64,000 bases of DNA, taken from contig NZ_QPIX01000010.1 in the NCBI RefSeq assembly GCF_003337715.1, positions 124,001 to 188,000 on the forward strand. Reading direction: 5' to 3'. The notes below the pieces were generated by a model that worked only from the letters and a program-made list of their open reading frames with translations, did not search any database and was not told the DNA's origin. How positions within the stretch are numbered: the stretch's first letter is position 1; each line of letters starts with the position of its first letter. The position numbers and the translations under genes were made by a program. Shown here one piece after another: positions 43,323-51,832 of the stretch. This DNA comes from Ciceribacter lividus (GTDB lineage Bacteria > Pseudomonadota > Alphaproteobacteria > Rhizobiales > Rhizobiaceae).

Positions 43323-44108
43323 ATGCAAGGCAAATTCGTCTGGTACGAGCTGATGACCAATGACGTTCCGGCCGCCGCCGCGTTCTACAAGAATGTGGTG
43401 GGCTGGGAAGCGAAGGACTTCGAGAGCGCGACGCCGCAGGGAAACCCCTACACCGTCTTCAACATACCGGGCCGTGAAATGGGTTCGGCCGGGCTCATGG
43501 CGATCACGCCGGACATGGCGAAGGATGGCGTGAGGCCGGCGTGGTGCGGCTATGTCGCCGTCGACGATGTCGACGCCAAGGCGAAGGAATTTGCCGAAAA
43601 CGGTGGCAAGATCCTCCTGCCGGGGACCGACATACCCGGCATCGGCCGTTTTGCGGTCGTCGCCGATCCGCATGGCGCTTTCCTCAACGTCTTCAAGCCG
43701 AACATGCCGGAAGGACCGATGCCGGAGGAACCGCCGCCGATGGCGCCCGGAACCGTCGGCTGGCACGAGCTCATGGCCGGCGACGGCAAGCAGGCCTTCG
43801 ACTTCTACGCCCGCATGTTCGGCTGGACCAAGGGTGAGGGCTACGACATGGGTGCGATGGGCATCTACCAGCTCTTCGCCCATGACGGCAGGGATATCGG
43901 CGGCATCATGACGAAAACGCCGGACATGCCGGGCGCCTTCTGGGGCTACTACTTCGTCGTCCCGGAACTCGACGCCGCGATGAACCGGGTGACCGGCGGC
44001 GGCGGAACGATCTGTTCCGGGCCGATGGAAGTTCCCGGCGGCGCCTGGGTGACCCAGTGCCTCGATCCGCAGGGCGCCTTCTTCGCGCTCGTCGCGGGCA
44101 AACGCTGA
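43323..44108 (+). CDS. tandem VOC (glyoxalase/bleomycin-resistance) protein
   Basis: A 261-residue protein with two VOC halves: FVWYELMTNDVPAAAAFYKNVVGW (first) and VGWHELMAGDGKQAFDFYARMFGW (second), each closing with a DPHGAFLNVFK- or DPQGAFFALV-type strand. Proteins of this type are annotated as hydroxylases/glyoxalases and act on small reactive metabolites; substrate unknown. AGGAAG precedes ATG 43323, 24 bases after the DUF1579 stop. Third gene of the MarR-linked operon. Confidence 0.88.
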   Translation: MQGKFVWYELMTNDVPAAAAFYKNVVGWEAKDFESATPQGNPYTVFNIPGREMGSAGLMAITPDMAKDGVRPAWCGYVAVDDVDAKAKEFAENGGKILLPGTDIPGIGRFAVVADPHGAFLNVFKPNMPEGPMPEEPPPMAPGTVGWHELMAGDGKQAFDFYARMFGWTKGEGYDMGAMGIYQLFAHDGRDIGGIMTKTPDMPGAFWGYYFVVPELDAAMNRVTGGGGTICSGPMEVPGGAWVTQCLDPQGAFFALVAGKR

Positions 44109-44123
44109 CGGCACCGCATCCGC

Positions 44124-44337
44124 CCGATCTCCCCCCTTGAGGGGGAGATGTCGGCGCAGCCGACAGAGGGGGGGATCGTCAGGCGTTTTGTCGGGGGATA
44201 CCCCCCTCTGCCCTGCCGGCGTTCGTCGCTGCAATCGATTCACCGGATCGATTGCCCGGCTTCGCCGGCCGCTCCTCGACCCCCTAAAGGGGGGAGATCA
44301 GCATCCGGCTCTGCCCCGGCAGGTCAGGGTGAGGGGC
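44124..44337. repeat. G/C-rich palindromic intergenic repeats (RIME-like), compound
   Basis: Three modules in series: GATCTCCCCCC...GAGGGGGGG at 44127-44174, the inverse CCCCCCTCTGCCCTGCCGG at 44202-44220, and CCCCTAAAGGGGGGAGATC...GGTGAGGGG at 44281-44337. The same class as the cys and bet elements. It marks the boundary between core-like operon DNA and the lower-G+C segment that follows. Confidence 0.75.
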
Positions 44338-44370
44338 GGAAAACATGCGGAATCATGGAACAAATGCCAG

Positions 44371-44400
44371 TGACGTCCGCCGTCGGCCCAAAGCGGTCAT
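44371..44400. repeat. accessory-segment repeat, copy R1
   Basis: GTCCGCCGTCGGCCCAAAGCGGTCAT ends at 44400. It shares the GTCGGCCC-A-GCGGTCA right end with copies at 45628-45681, 46257-46309 and 47954-48005. From 44401 to the RibD-like gene at 44570 nothing else was recognised. Confidence 0.55.
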
Positions 44401-44569
44401 TAGAGACATGATCTGCGCATGCGAGATCGAACGGGAACCTGCCGTTGCTTGTAACATCATCGGCCACGACAATGTTGCTCTCATGACAAAGGCTTGGGAT
44501 TCGCCTTCGTAAGAAAATGGGCGTCCTAAGACGCCCAGTTCCGAGAGACGAGCGACAGGCCATAATATG

Positions 44570-45127
44570 TTAGCGTGCCCGCCGATAATGCATGGCAACC
44601 GCGCCGCTGCGGAGCGGCTTGGCCGAGATCAGTTCGAGGCGTCGCGTGCTGTGCAGCCCGCTCTCGTAGAGCGTCGGACCGTGGCCGGCAATCCTCGGGT
44701 GGACGAGGAACTTGTACTCGTCGATTAGGTCCAGCCGGTCCAACTCGGTCGCCAGCTTGCCACTACCGAGTAGAACTCCGGTCGGGGTTGCGTCCTTTAG
44801 CCTTTGAACCTCCGTGTGCAGGTCCCCGGCGATGTGGTGGCTGTTGGTCCATGGGAAGGCCGTTCGCTTCGAGGACACTACGTACTTGGGCTTGGCATCC
44901 AGCTTGACCGCCCATTCGTGGATCGCCGGCGGCGCTTCTACGTCTCCCCGCGCCACTGCGGGCCAGTGGCTTTCCATCAACTCGTAGGTGACGCGACCCC
45001 ACAGCATCGCCCCGCTCTCATCCATAAGACGGGTGAAGAAGGCGTGGGTCTCGTCGTCCGCTATACCCTCCCGGTGATCGATGCAGCCATCGAGGGTGAC
45101 GTTGATAGTGAAGGTCAAATCTCCCAT
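44570..45127 (-). CDS. RibD/dihydrofolate-reductase-fold protein
   Basis: A 185-residue protein of the RibD C-terminal/DHFR-like superfamily: MGDLTFTINVTLDGCIDH, AMLWGRVTYELMESHWP, VVSSKRTAF and the NADPH loop GVLLGSGKLATELDRLDLIDEYKFLVHP are all visible. These stand-alone members are predicted NADPH reductases of unknown substrate. Single gene in a lower-G+C segment, probably acquired. Confidence 0.86.
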   Translation of the reverse strand: MGDLTFTINVTLDGCIDHREGIADDETHAFFTRLMDESGAMLWGRVTYELMESHWPAVARGDVEAPPAIHEWAVKLDAKPKYVVSSKRTAFPWTNSHHIAGDLHTEVQRLKDATPTGVLLGSGKLATELDRLDLIDEYKFLVHPRIAGHGPTLYESGLHSTRRLELISAKPLRSGAVAMHYRRAR

Positions 45128-45233
45128 TCATCTAGTCTAAGCCAGATAATGTAGAACAGCTAGAGCCATCGCCAAATATTGATGCTGAACTTTGCAACGA
45201 GTCGGGAACGGACCCTCAGATATGCGATCAAAG

Positions 45234-45263
45234 ATGTCCGCTCCTGGCGCAAAACTGACCGGG
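45234..45263. repeat. accessory-segment repeat, copy R2 (left part)
   Basis: ATGTCCGCTCCTGGCGCAAA, then ACTGACCGG, the left end of the repeat, lies just beyond the 3' end of the small membrane protein gene. Confidence 0.5.
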
Positions 45264-45283
45264 TTGAAGGATCACGCTGTGCA

Positions 45284-45589
45284 TCATCGCCAAAGTGCGT
45301 CGATCAGGACTAACGATGCAAAGGAGGACATCGATAGGCCGATGCTGCAAAACATAGCCATTCGCAGCCGCTTAAACCGACTGTCGACGAAGAAGGGTGT
45401 TAGGCGAGAGAACTGCCGCCCCTTCCGTTCTCCCCACGACAAGCGTTTTTCTTCAGAGAACGTTGAGAAGTATTTGGTTCGCTGGAGTATGAGCAGGTTT
45501 GTTGCAATCACACCCGCTACGCCTAGCGCAAAAATGGCCATGAGCAGCAGGATTATCGTTTGAACCGCAGGCGTCTGTTCCCATCCCAT
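45284..45589 (-). CDS. small membrane protein, 101 aa
   Basis: Two transmembrane helices (about residues 10-33, IILLLMAIFALGVAGVIATN, and 77-98) separated by a basic cytosolic loop (RLSWGERKGRQFSRL). No family recognised. The ATG at 45589 has only a weak ribosome site. It sits in the lower-G+C segment between two repeat copies, the same context as its neighbours, which favours a real if uncharacterised gene. Confidence 0.5.
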   Translation of the reverse strand: MGWEQTPAVQTIILLLMAIFALGVAGVIATNLLILQRTKYFSTFSEEKRLSWGERKGRQFSRLTPFFVDSRFKRLRMAMFCSIGLSMSSFASLVLIDALWR

Positions 45590-45627
45590 GCAGCCGCTAC
45601 TCCCACAATAACCCGCACATTATCCTG

Positions 45628-45681
45628 CATGGCCGCTACTGGCACAAGTCCGGCGGTGGCTCTCGGCCCCAAACCGGTCAT
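45628..45681. repeat. accessory-segment repeat, copy R3
   Basis: CATGGCCGCTACTGGCACAA... through CTCGGCCCCAAACCGGTCAT, ending at 45681, in the divergent gap between the small membrane protein and the GNAT gene. Confidence 0.55.
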
Positions 45682-45737
45682 AAAACCATCATGTTTCGCA
45701 TAGTATGGCCAAGCCAAAAATTGTGAGGTGATAAGGA

Positions 45738-46241
45738 ATGCTCATCAGGCCTGCGACATCCGGAGACTTCGATGCGCTCCGAAATGTAGAACTCGCATCG
45801 TTCGAAACCCTGAGAGATGCAGGTGCTGTAAGCGGTGCTCCAGCGGCGAGCAGCGATGAGGAATTGAACGAATATCTCGAACATGACTTGCTCTATGTGG
45901 CCTGCGATCAAAACGGCGTTGCAGTGGGGTACTGCGGCGGTTATCTCGTCGAGAAGCTCCTGCACATTGGGGAGATGGACGTTCATCCTGCTTGCCAGCG
46001 AAAGGGTCTGGGCAGGAAGCTGCTGACGACATTGCTTGATGAAGGCCGTGCAAGAAAGCTGGAAGGAGCAACGCTGACAACAGACCGTCTTGCACCCTTT
46101 AACGCGCCCTTTTACGCAACTTTTGGCTTCAGGCTCCTCGAAAAGGAAGCCTGCTCTCCGCGCCTTCGCAGAATTCTTGAGGCTGAAATCGAGAAGGGTC
46201 TCGACCCTTCTCGGCGAGTTGCCATGGCGTTGTCATTCTAG
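45738..46241 (+). CDS. GNAT-family N-acetyltransferase
   Basis: A 167-residue acetyltransferase: MLIRPATSGDFDALRNVELASF at the start, acetyl-CoA loop GEMDVHPACQRKGLGRKLLTTLLDEG, and LAPFNAPFYATFGFRLLEKE as motif B. Resembles PA4866/RimI-type enzymes acting on amino acids or drugs; substrate unknown. AGGTGATAAGGA precedes ATG 45738. The stop at 46241 is followed in 15 bases by a repeat copy. Confidence 0.86.
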   Translation: MLIRPATSGDFDALRNVELASFETLRDAGAVSGAPAASSDEELNEYLEHDLLYVACDQNGVAVGYCGGYLVEKLLHIGEMDVHPACQRKGLGRKLLTTLLDEGRARKLEGATLTTDRLAPFNAPFYATFGFRLLEKEACSPRLRRILEAEIEKGLDPSRRVAMALSF

Positions 46242-46256
46242 GCCGACCAAGCCGCA

Positions 46257-46309
46257 ATGTCTCCTATTGGCGCGATCCTGCCATGACGGCAGTCGGCCCG
46301 ACGCGGTCA
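46257..46309. repeat. accessory-segment repeat, copy R4
   Basis: Starts ATGTCTCCTATTGGCGCG, continues CTGCCATGACGGCAGTCGGC, and ends GACGCGGTCA at 46309. The last three bases are the (complement of the) stop codon of the C-N hydrolase gene. It is the most complete copy. Confidence 0.65.
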
Positions 46310-47101
46310 CCGGATGCGACGAAACCATTCCTTTTCCTGAGCGGCCCTTAGCTGGTCGAGATCGAAGTCCGTGTAGATGATGCCCTGTTGCTTGCCTCCC
46401 ATTGCGAGCATCTGCCCCGACGCACCCACAGCAAAGGAATGTCCGTCATCTTTAGGTTCGGGGTAATTTGCGACCGCGATTCCGATCACTGATTGAAAAG
46501 CTGTTGCACGGACCCCGGCAACGCGAATGTCGCCGACCTCGACATCATCGACAAGAGGGCTGCTGTTCGGCACGAGGATGACTTCTACCCCAGAACGAAC
46601 CAGATCGGATGCAACATCCGGAAACTCGCGATCCATGCACACCATGATCCCGACAGCAACCTGCCCACGGCGGATGTCAAGACGAAAAACTGAAGAACTA
46701 TCCCCAGGCGCGCAGGCCTCTTCGGGCACATCGAAAAAGCAGATATGCCGCTTTCTTTGATGAAGTACGATGTCACCGTTACGATCAATCAGAACGGCGG
46801 AATTGAAAGGCTTGGGCTCCGCCTTCTCTAGGAAGGTTGCAACAATCGCAATCTCTGTTCTGCGCGCGGCGGCACGGAATTTTTCAATAAACGCTCCCTG
46901 CAAATCTACAGCGCCATCGAGCCACGCAGCACGCGCGGTGGCGTCTTGAGGATTGAATTTGCTGTATCCGTTCGAAAACATCTCAGGAAACACGATAACA
47001 TCTGCCGCTGCGTCGGACGCGCTGTCGATGACGGCATCAATGTCTGCATCCGATAGAACCTGGGCGAGCGCCACCCGAAAAGACTTGGTCGACAAATGCA
47101 C
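46307..47101 (-). CDS. carbon-nitrogen hydrolase (nitrilase superfamily)
   Basis: A 264-residue enzyme with the full catalytic triad: E40 in VFPEMFSNGY, K117 in HQRKRHICFFD and C155 in IMVCMDREFP. This superfamily cleaves amides, carbamoyl groups or nitriles; the exact branch is not clear. No signal peptide. Its TGA stop lies within the right end of repeat copy R4. Codon use and G+C are like the neighbours in this acquired segment. Confidence 0.88.
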   Translation of the reverse strand: MHLSTKSFRVALAQVLSDADIDAVIDSASDAAADVIVFPEMFSNGYSKFNPQDATARAAWLDGAVDLQGAFIEKFRAAARRTEIAIVATFLEKAEPKPFNSAVLIDRNGDIVLHQRKRHICFFDVPEEACAPGDSSSVFRLDIRRGQVAVGIMVCMDREFPDVASDLVRSGVEVILVPNSSPLVDDVEVGDIRVAGVRATAFQSVIGIAVANYPEPKDDGHSFAVGASGQMLAMGGKQQGIIYTDFDLDQLRAAQEKEWFRRIR

Positions 47102-47207
47102 CCACTCCTCAACTAGCGTAACTTCATTTATTGCTCAGCGGCCTACGCCACGGGCAGGCATCTGGTCTGGAACGTATGCGAGCAGACGCGCCTGTGGCTT
47201 CAACGCC

Positions 47208-47254
47208 CGCAACTGGCGCGATCCTGCCAAGACGACAGTCGGCTCTAAGAGCGG
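47208..47254. repeat. accessory-segment repeat, copy R5
   Basis: ACTGGCGCGATCCTGCCAAG, then ACGACAGTCGGCTCTAAGAG and CGG. The TAG stop of the exonuclease gene (47245-47247) is inside it. Confidence 0.6.
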
Positions 47255-47859
47255 CCAAATACCTCCCGCTGAAGCTTCCCCGTCTGCATAAGATATTGAA
47301 GCGTGTAAGCGATCGATAGCGCGTCGTCCAACGCATCGTGACCTCGCAAAGGAGGATGCGTCACGCCGTAATAGTCCGCGAGTTTGTTGCTTGGGGTTCT
47401 CGCCAAATCCTCAATCGGCATTCCGGCGGCAAGCAGAAGCTTTACGGAATTATCAAAACGATGAGCTGGAATTGAAGGCTCGATGCCCGCAATATAGCAA
47501 CTGATCGCGATCATGTTCAGTTCGTCTTTTCCCCATGACCAGCACCGGGAACCTTCGGAAAAAGCGTCGAAGCTCGAAAGGGCGTCCCGCAAGGACATGC
47601 CGTCGGCATCGATCTTCTCGTCCGTGATGCCGGTCAGCTTCGTGAAAAAGGGATCGAGGGCATATCTGCTGCCAAATCGGTCGATTGGGTGGACGTAGGC
47701 CTTGAACGTGTCGATAAGCGGAAAATCGCCGTCGAGCCCCAACTTGACCGCGCCAATCTGCGCGATAACCGGATCTGGATCATGTGCCGCGCACCAAAAT
47801 CTACGCTGCGAACCTTCAAGGCAGAGAAATTCGCAGTCGAATATGATCGCAATCTTCAA
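47245..47859 (-). CDS. DEDDh-type 3'-5' exonuclease
   Basis: A 204-residue exonuclease-fold protein: MKIAIIFDCEF gives the DEDD Asp 8 and Glu 10, CWSWGKDELNMI the middle Asp, and LRGHDALDDALSIAYTL the final His-x4-Asp. A stand-alone enzyme of this type could process DNA or RNA ends; the N-terminal insertion (CLEGSQRRFWC) is unusual. Single gene; the stop codon falls in repeat copy R5. Confidence 0.84.
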   Translation of the reverse strand: MKIAIIFDCEFLCLEGSQRRFWCAAHDPDPVIAQIGAVKLGLDGDFPLIDTFKAYVHPIDRFGSRYALDPFFTKLTGITDEKIDADGMSLRDALSSFDAFSEGSRCWSWGKDELNMIAISCYIAGIEPSIPAHRFDNSVKLLLAAGMPIEDLARTPSNKLADYYGVTHPPLRGHDALDDALSIAYTLQYLMQTGKLQREVFGRS

Positions 47860-47953
47860 CGGTCTCTTCCTTTCGCGAAAATCCCGATTGTTGCCAAACT
47901 TGCGCTTCTGACTATTGCTGCATCGTAGAATAGGGCGTTTCGCAGCAGCCGCA

Positions 47954-48005
47954 ATGTCCGCTCCTCGTGCTGAGCAGTAGATCTCTCACGGCCCGAAGCG
48001 GTCAT
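47954..48005. repeat. accessory-segment repeat, copy R6
   Basis: ATGTCCGCT at 47954-47962 and AGCGGTCAT at 47997-48005 are imperfect inverted ends (ATGtCCGCT against ATGaCCGCT). The right end reaches the stop codon of the kinase gene (TGA, 48005-48007). Confidence 0.6.
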
Positions 48006-48595
48006 CAGGTGGTGCTAGCCGATGCTGCCGAGAACTTATGCATCAATGTATCCAAGGCCCCCGGAACGGCAATGTCCACGCACGGAATGTCCGATTCTCG
48101 CGCTGTCTCCAGCAGTTCGCTATTTTCTCGAAGTGACCGTTCGATAAACTTCCTGATGACGGCGGCGCTTGCCTGGTCCGCATCTCGGAGCCGTGATCCC
48201 TCGGTCAAACGTACCCGGAGGAACTCGTTGTCGCTGTATAGGAGCACCGGACGCACAAGACCGGGTTCGATCCCTGCCATGTATTCCGGCCGCAGAGCAG
48301 CGCCTTCTAAGATGAAGGGTTTCGAGAGCTGCCGCCTCGTTTCAATAATTTGCTCAATCTGAGGCCAGAGATTCTCATGGTGAACCTTCAAGAACCAATG
48401 GATAGTGTCATCAGAAAGCTTGGAGTAATACTCGGCGACCTGAGGCCTCACCGTTGGCCAAGGTCTACCTGGATGGCGAGCTAAGTCATCGGTGGAAATT
48501 AGTTCTCTACCGAGCGATCGTGCGACGGCCGTGGCGAATGTGGACTTTCCAACGTGGGAGGTTCCTGCAACTAGGATACCTAATGGCTGCTGCAT
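48005..48595 (-). CDS. P-loop kinase-like ATPase
   Basis: A 196-residue protein: Walker A GTSHVGKST (11-19), STDDLARHPGRPWPTVRPQV following the second strand, and FILEGAALRPEYM as a Walker-B-like strand. It resembles 2-phosphoglycerate-kinase or AAA zeta-toxin-like small kinases. The ATG at 48595 with GGAG upstream is chosen over a longer frame. Substrate unknown. Last of the single-gene units in the acquired segment. Confidence 0.78.
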   Translation of the reverse strand: MQQPLGILVAGTSHVGKSTFATAVARSLGRELISTDDLARHPGRPWPTVRPQVAEYYSKLSDDTIHWFLKVHHENLWPQIEQIIETRRQLSKPFILEGAALRPEYMAGIEPGLVRPVLLYSDNEFLRVRLTEGSRLRDADQASAAVIRKFIERSLRENSELLETARESDIPCVDIAVPGALDTLMHKFSAASASTT

Positions 48596-48649
48596 ACGAC
48601 GAAGCTCCCTGCAAAAATAGTTATTCTGAATGAGCGGGATTACCATAGA

Positions 48650-48672
48650 GTGACCGCAATTGGCGCGTCGCC
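48650..48672. repeat. accessory-segment repeat, copy R7 (partial)
   Basis: GTGACCGCAATTGGCGCG, a remnant of the same repeat, upstream of the kinase gene and next to the 38-bp dispersed repeat at 48683. It marks the right border of the accessory segment. Confidence 0.4.
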
Positions 48673-48682
48673 GCCCACCCCA

Positions 48683-48720
48683 CGCCGGTATCGTTTGCCG
48701 GCATTTGCTGCCTGATTTCG
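48683..48720. repeat. 38-bp dispersed repeat, copy 2
   Basis: Inverse copy of 37495-37532 (35 of 38 bases identical), ending CATTTGCTGCCTGATTTCG. The two copies lie 11 kb apart and each adjoins an acquired segment. Confidence 0.65.
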
Positions 48721-48724
48721 AAAC

Positions 48725-48748
48725 GTGGAGGGCAATCCCCTCCGCCAC
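48725..48748 (-). terminator. terminator hairpin of the PAP2 gene
   Basis: Read on the minus strand, GTGG-C-GGAGGG...CCCTCCAC forms a stem with one bulge beginning just after the PAP2 stop, followed by only TTT. Moderately convincing. Confidence 0.5.
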
Positions 48749-48754
48749 CCGCAC

Positions 48755-49435
48755 TCACCCCTCCGTCTTCATCCGCTTGCGCACCAGATGGGCGGCGAGC
48801 GTCCAGGCGAGCGCCCAGCCCGCACCGATCGACCAGCCGGCGATGACGTCCGTCGGATAGTGCACGCCGAGATAGACGCGGCTTGCGCCGATGATGACGG
48901 TCAGGAAGATCGCCGAGCCGAGATAGAGCACCTTCTGGCTCCTCCGCTCCGCCATTTCCGCAAGCAGCGCCCCGAGCGTCAGGTAGACGACGGCCGAGAC
49001 GGTCGCATGTCCGCTCGGAAAGCTCGCTGTGAACACGCGCGCCACGCCGGTGAGTTCGGGGCGGGGGCGGTCGTAGAAGGATTTGAGCGTCGTGCTCATG
49101 ATCGTCCCGCCGATCACCGAGAAGGCGACGAACCAGCCGGTCCGCTGTCGTCCGATGAGGAAGAGGTGGATGACGACGACCAGCACGAGAATGGTCAGCA
49201 CCGAGAAACTGCCGAGCGCGGTCACGTCGCGGGCGGCCTCCTCGAGCCAGGCCGGGCCGATCGGGTCGGCGGGATTGCCCGGCGTGCGCAGCGCCATCAG
49301 CACGCCCTCGTCGAGGCCGAGCGTCTCGCCCTCGCTCACCTCGTCGGCAATCACGCCGAAGGCGGCAAGCAGGCCGGCGACCACCGCGCCGGCGGCATAA
49401 GGATAGAGCGAACCGTTGTTGATGCGAAAGGCCAT
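48755..49435 (-). CDS. PAP2-superfamily membrane phosphatase
   Basis: A 226-residue inner-membrane protein with six helices and the full acid-phosphatase signature: KSFYDRPRPEL, SFPSGHATVSAVV and SRVYLGVHYPTDVIAGW. It would dephosphorylate lipid phosphates such as undecaprenyl-PP, phosphatidate or PGP. The start MAFRINNGSL at 49435 is preferred; 21 more codons are open upstream. 90 bases separate it from groEL upstream on the same strand. Confidence 0.9.
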   Translation of the reverse strand: MAFRINNGSLYPYAAGAVVAGLLAAFGVIADEVSEGETLGLDEGVLMALRTPGNPADPIGPAWLEEAARDVTALGSFSVLTILVLVVVIHLFLIGRQRTGWFVAFSVIGGTIMSTTLKSFYDRPRPELTGVARVFTASFPSGHATVSAVVYLTLGALLAEMAERRSQKVLYLGSAIFLTVIIGASRVYLGVHYPTDVIAGWSIGAGWALAWTLAAHLVRKRMKTEG

Positions 49436-49525
49436 CCGTCTTCTCGTCTTCTCTTGCCGCGTCGAGGTGGACATGGCGGCTGGCGGCGAGGCGGTCAAGG
49501 CCGGCCCGGCGATCCGAGGTGAATT

Positions 49526-51145
49526 TCAGACACCGCCCATCTCCGGTTCCGGCGGCTTCGCCGGCTCGCGCACCTCGGTCATCGTCGCCTCGGTGAGCAG
49601 CAGGATGCCGGCGACCGAGACGGCGTTTTCGAGCGCGATCCGCACCACCTTGGTCGGGTCGATGATGCCCGCTTCCATCAGGTCGACATATTCTCGCCGC
49701 CCGGCATCGAAGCCATAGGCGCCGGAGCCCTGCAGCATCCGCTCCACGACGACGCCGTCGTCCACCGCCGAGTTGAGTGCGATCTGCCGGGCCGGGGCCT
49801 CCAGCGCGCGCTTGAGGATCTGCACGCCGGTGCGCTCGTCGCCCTCGCATTTCTGTTCTTCCGCGGCGACCGCACCGACGCAGCGCAGCAGCGCCAGCCC
49901 GCCGCCCGGCACGATACCCTCGGCGACCGCCGCCTTGGTGGCGTTGATCGCGTCCTCGATCGCGTCCTTCTTCGCCTTCATCTCGGCCTCCGCCGGCGCC
50001 CCGACGCGGATGACGGCGACGCCGCCGGAGAGCTTGGCGAGCCGCTCCTCCAGCTTCTCCTTGTCGTAGTCGCTGGTGGTCTTGTCGATCTGGCGGCGGA
50101 TTTCCTCGATACGGCCCTTGATCCGCGCCGGTTCGCCGGCGCCGCCGACGATGGTCGTGGTTTCCTTGTCGATGACGACGCGGGCGGCCGAGCCGAGCTC
50201 TGCGAGCGTCACGTTTTCGAGCTTGGCGCCCGTCTCTTCCGAGATGACCTGGGCGCCGGTCAGCACCGCGATATCCTCCAGCATCGCCTTTCGCCGGTCG
50301 CCGAAGCCCGGCGCCTTGACGGCGCAGTTGTGGAAGGTGCCGCGGATCTGGTTGACGATGAGGGTGGCGAGCGCCTCGCCCTCGATGTCCTCGGCGATCA
50401 CCAGCAGCGGCCGGCCCGACTTGGCGATCTGTTCGAGGAGCGGCACGAGGTCCATCAGCGCCGAGATCTTGCGGTCGAAGAGGAGGATGCGGGCGTCTTC
50501 GAGCACCGCCTCCATGTCCTCCGCGCTGGTGATGAAATAGGGCGAGATGTAGCCGCGGTCGAACTGCATGCCCTCGACGACGTTGAGGTGGGTTTCCGTC
50601 GTCTTCGCCTCCTCGACGGTGATGACGCCGTCGTCGCCGACCTTCTCGATCGCCTCGGCGATCAGCGCCCCGATCGCCTCGTCGTTATGGGCGGAGATCG
50701 CCGCCACCTGCTGCTTTTCGAGTGTCGTGGCGACCGGCCGCGACAGCGTCTTCAGCGCCTCCACCGTGCATTTCGTCGCCCGGTCGAGGCCGCGCTTGAT
50801 GTCGACGGCGCTCGCGCCCGCAACCACGTTGCGCAGGCCCTCGGAAAAGATCGCATGCGCGAGGATCGTCGCGGTGCTGGTGCCGTCGCCGACCATGGCG
50901 CCGGTCTTTTCCGCCGCCTCGCGCAGCATGCGGGCGCCGAGGTTTTCCTCGGGGTCCTTGAGGTCGAATTCCTTGGCGATCGTCACGCCGTCGTTGCAGA
51001 CGACCGGCACGCCCCACTTCTTCTCGATCAGCACCGATTTCGAACGCGGGCCGAGCGTGATGCGCACCGCATCGGCGAGAAGGCTTGCCCCGCGCAGGAT
51101 TTTCGCGCGGGCCTCGTCACGAAAGAGAACCTGTTTATGCGCCAT
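49526..51145 (-). CDS. groEL: GroEL chaperonin paralogue without adjacent groES
   Basis: A 539-residue group I chaperonin. The ATPase motif [12 protein letters not shown] (near 85) and [11 protein letters not shown] are intact, so it should form the double ring. The usual Gly-Gly-Met tail is missing; the end is [11 protein letters not shown]. There is no groES gene before it and no CIRCE inverted repeat (TTAGCACTC-N9-GAGTGCTAA) in the 147-base upstream gap. Rhizobia carry several groEL copies with specialised roles; this is one of the extra, operon-free ones. Start [10 protein letters not shown] at 51145. Confidence 0.93.
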   Translation of the reverse strand: MAHKQVLFRDEARAKILRGASLLADAVRITLGPRSKSVLIEKKWGVPVVCNDGVTIAKEFDLKDPEENLGARMLREAAEKTGAMVGDGTSTATILAHAIFSEGLRNVVAGASAVDIKRGLDRATKCTVEALKTLSRPVATTLEKQQVAAISAHNDEAIGALIAEAIEKVGDDGVITVEEAKTTETHLNVVEGMQFDRGYISPYFITSAEDMEAVLEDARILLFDRKISALMDLVPLLEQIAKSGRPLLVIAEDIEGEALATLIVNQIRGTFHNCAVKAPGFGDRRKAMLEDIAVLTGAQVISEETGAKLENVTLAELGSAARVVIDKETTTIVGGAGEPARIKGRIEEIRRQIDKTTSDYDKEKLEERLAKLSGGVAVIRVGAPAEAEMKAKKDAIEDAINATKAAVAEGIVPGGGLALLRCVGAVAAEEQKCEGDERTGVQILKRALEAPARQIALNSAVDDGVVVERMLQGSGAYGFDAGRREYVDLMEAGIIDPTKVVRIALENAVSVAGILLLTEATMTEVREPAKPPEPEMGGV

Positions 51146-51292
51146 GCCGGACGTCCTTCATGTGCCGGCCGGACAAGGTCCGGATGCCGGCCGCTGCGGG
51201 AAAGCCTTCTACATCAGCATTTTATAACATTAGGCGCGGCGCCTGCCCACAACATTGGTCCGGATCAGTTCGGGGCAGGGGAGCGGCTTGCG

Positions 51293-51832
51293 TCAGCGTA
51301 GGGTGGCGAAAGTGCTGCCGATCCACGCCTCGAAGCGGCGGGCGAGACGGAGCGCGAGCCAGAGATTGAGATAGACGAGGACCGTCGCCGCGACCGACCA
51401 GATCGCCGTCGTACCCGGCGAGATCACGCCCGACCGGGCGAGGGCGGAGAGCGCGTAGAGACAATAGGGGAGCGCAAGCAGGCTGGTGACGATGAAGGGG
51501 CAATAGCCGCGCCAGAGAATCGTCTGGCCGACATGGACGAGAAGATGGAAAAGGAAGGCGACGAGCAGCCCCGCCCAGAGATCGTGGAGACCGAAGGCGA
51601 TCGCCGCATAGGTGAGCGCGGTCAGGATGAGGAACTCCTCCAGCACGGCGAAGGTGAAGGCCGAGGTCGAGAGGCTGCCGTAGAGCGGCAGCACCCGCGC
51701 CGCGACGGCCGGAAAGCGGCGCTCCAGTTCCGGGCCGTTCTTCGCCAGCCACGGCTTCAGCATGATGATCTCCTCGAACTCGTGCAGCATGAAAACGACG
51801 GGCAGCAACCCCATCAGCATGTCGATCGTCAT
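51293..51832 (-). CDS. HXXEE-domain membrane protein
   Basis: A 179-residue membrane protein with about five helices. The naming motif HEFEE occurs early (MLHEFEEIIMLKPW), with a second conserved Glu pair in FAVLEEFLIL and HLLVHVGQ in the fourth helix. The clustered His/Glu suggest a metal site, and the family is of unknown function. ATG 51832 (MTIDMLMG) is chosen; longer in-frame start at 51895 is less likely. Confidence 0.86.
   Translation of the reverse strand: MTIDMLMGLLPVVFMLHEFEEIIMLKPWLAKNGPELERRFPAVAARVLPLYGSLSTSAFTFAVLEEFLILTALTYAAIAFGLHDLWAGLLVAFLFHLLVHVGQTILWRGYCPFIVTSLLALPYCLYALSALARSGVISPGTTAIWSVAATVLVYLNLWLALRLARRFEAWIGSTFATLR

Noticed and set aside
44340-48720. Integron cassette array
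   Set aside because: The repeats lack recognisable attC core sites (RYYYAAC / GTTRRRY), genes lie on both strands, and no integrase gene is present. Kept only as a repeat-separated segment of unknown origin.
51146-51292. CIRCE element or ROSE-type thermometer before groEL
   Set aside because: No TTAGCACTC-N9-GAGTGCTAA is present, and the hairpin pairing with the ribosome site is too imperfect to call.
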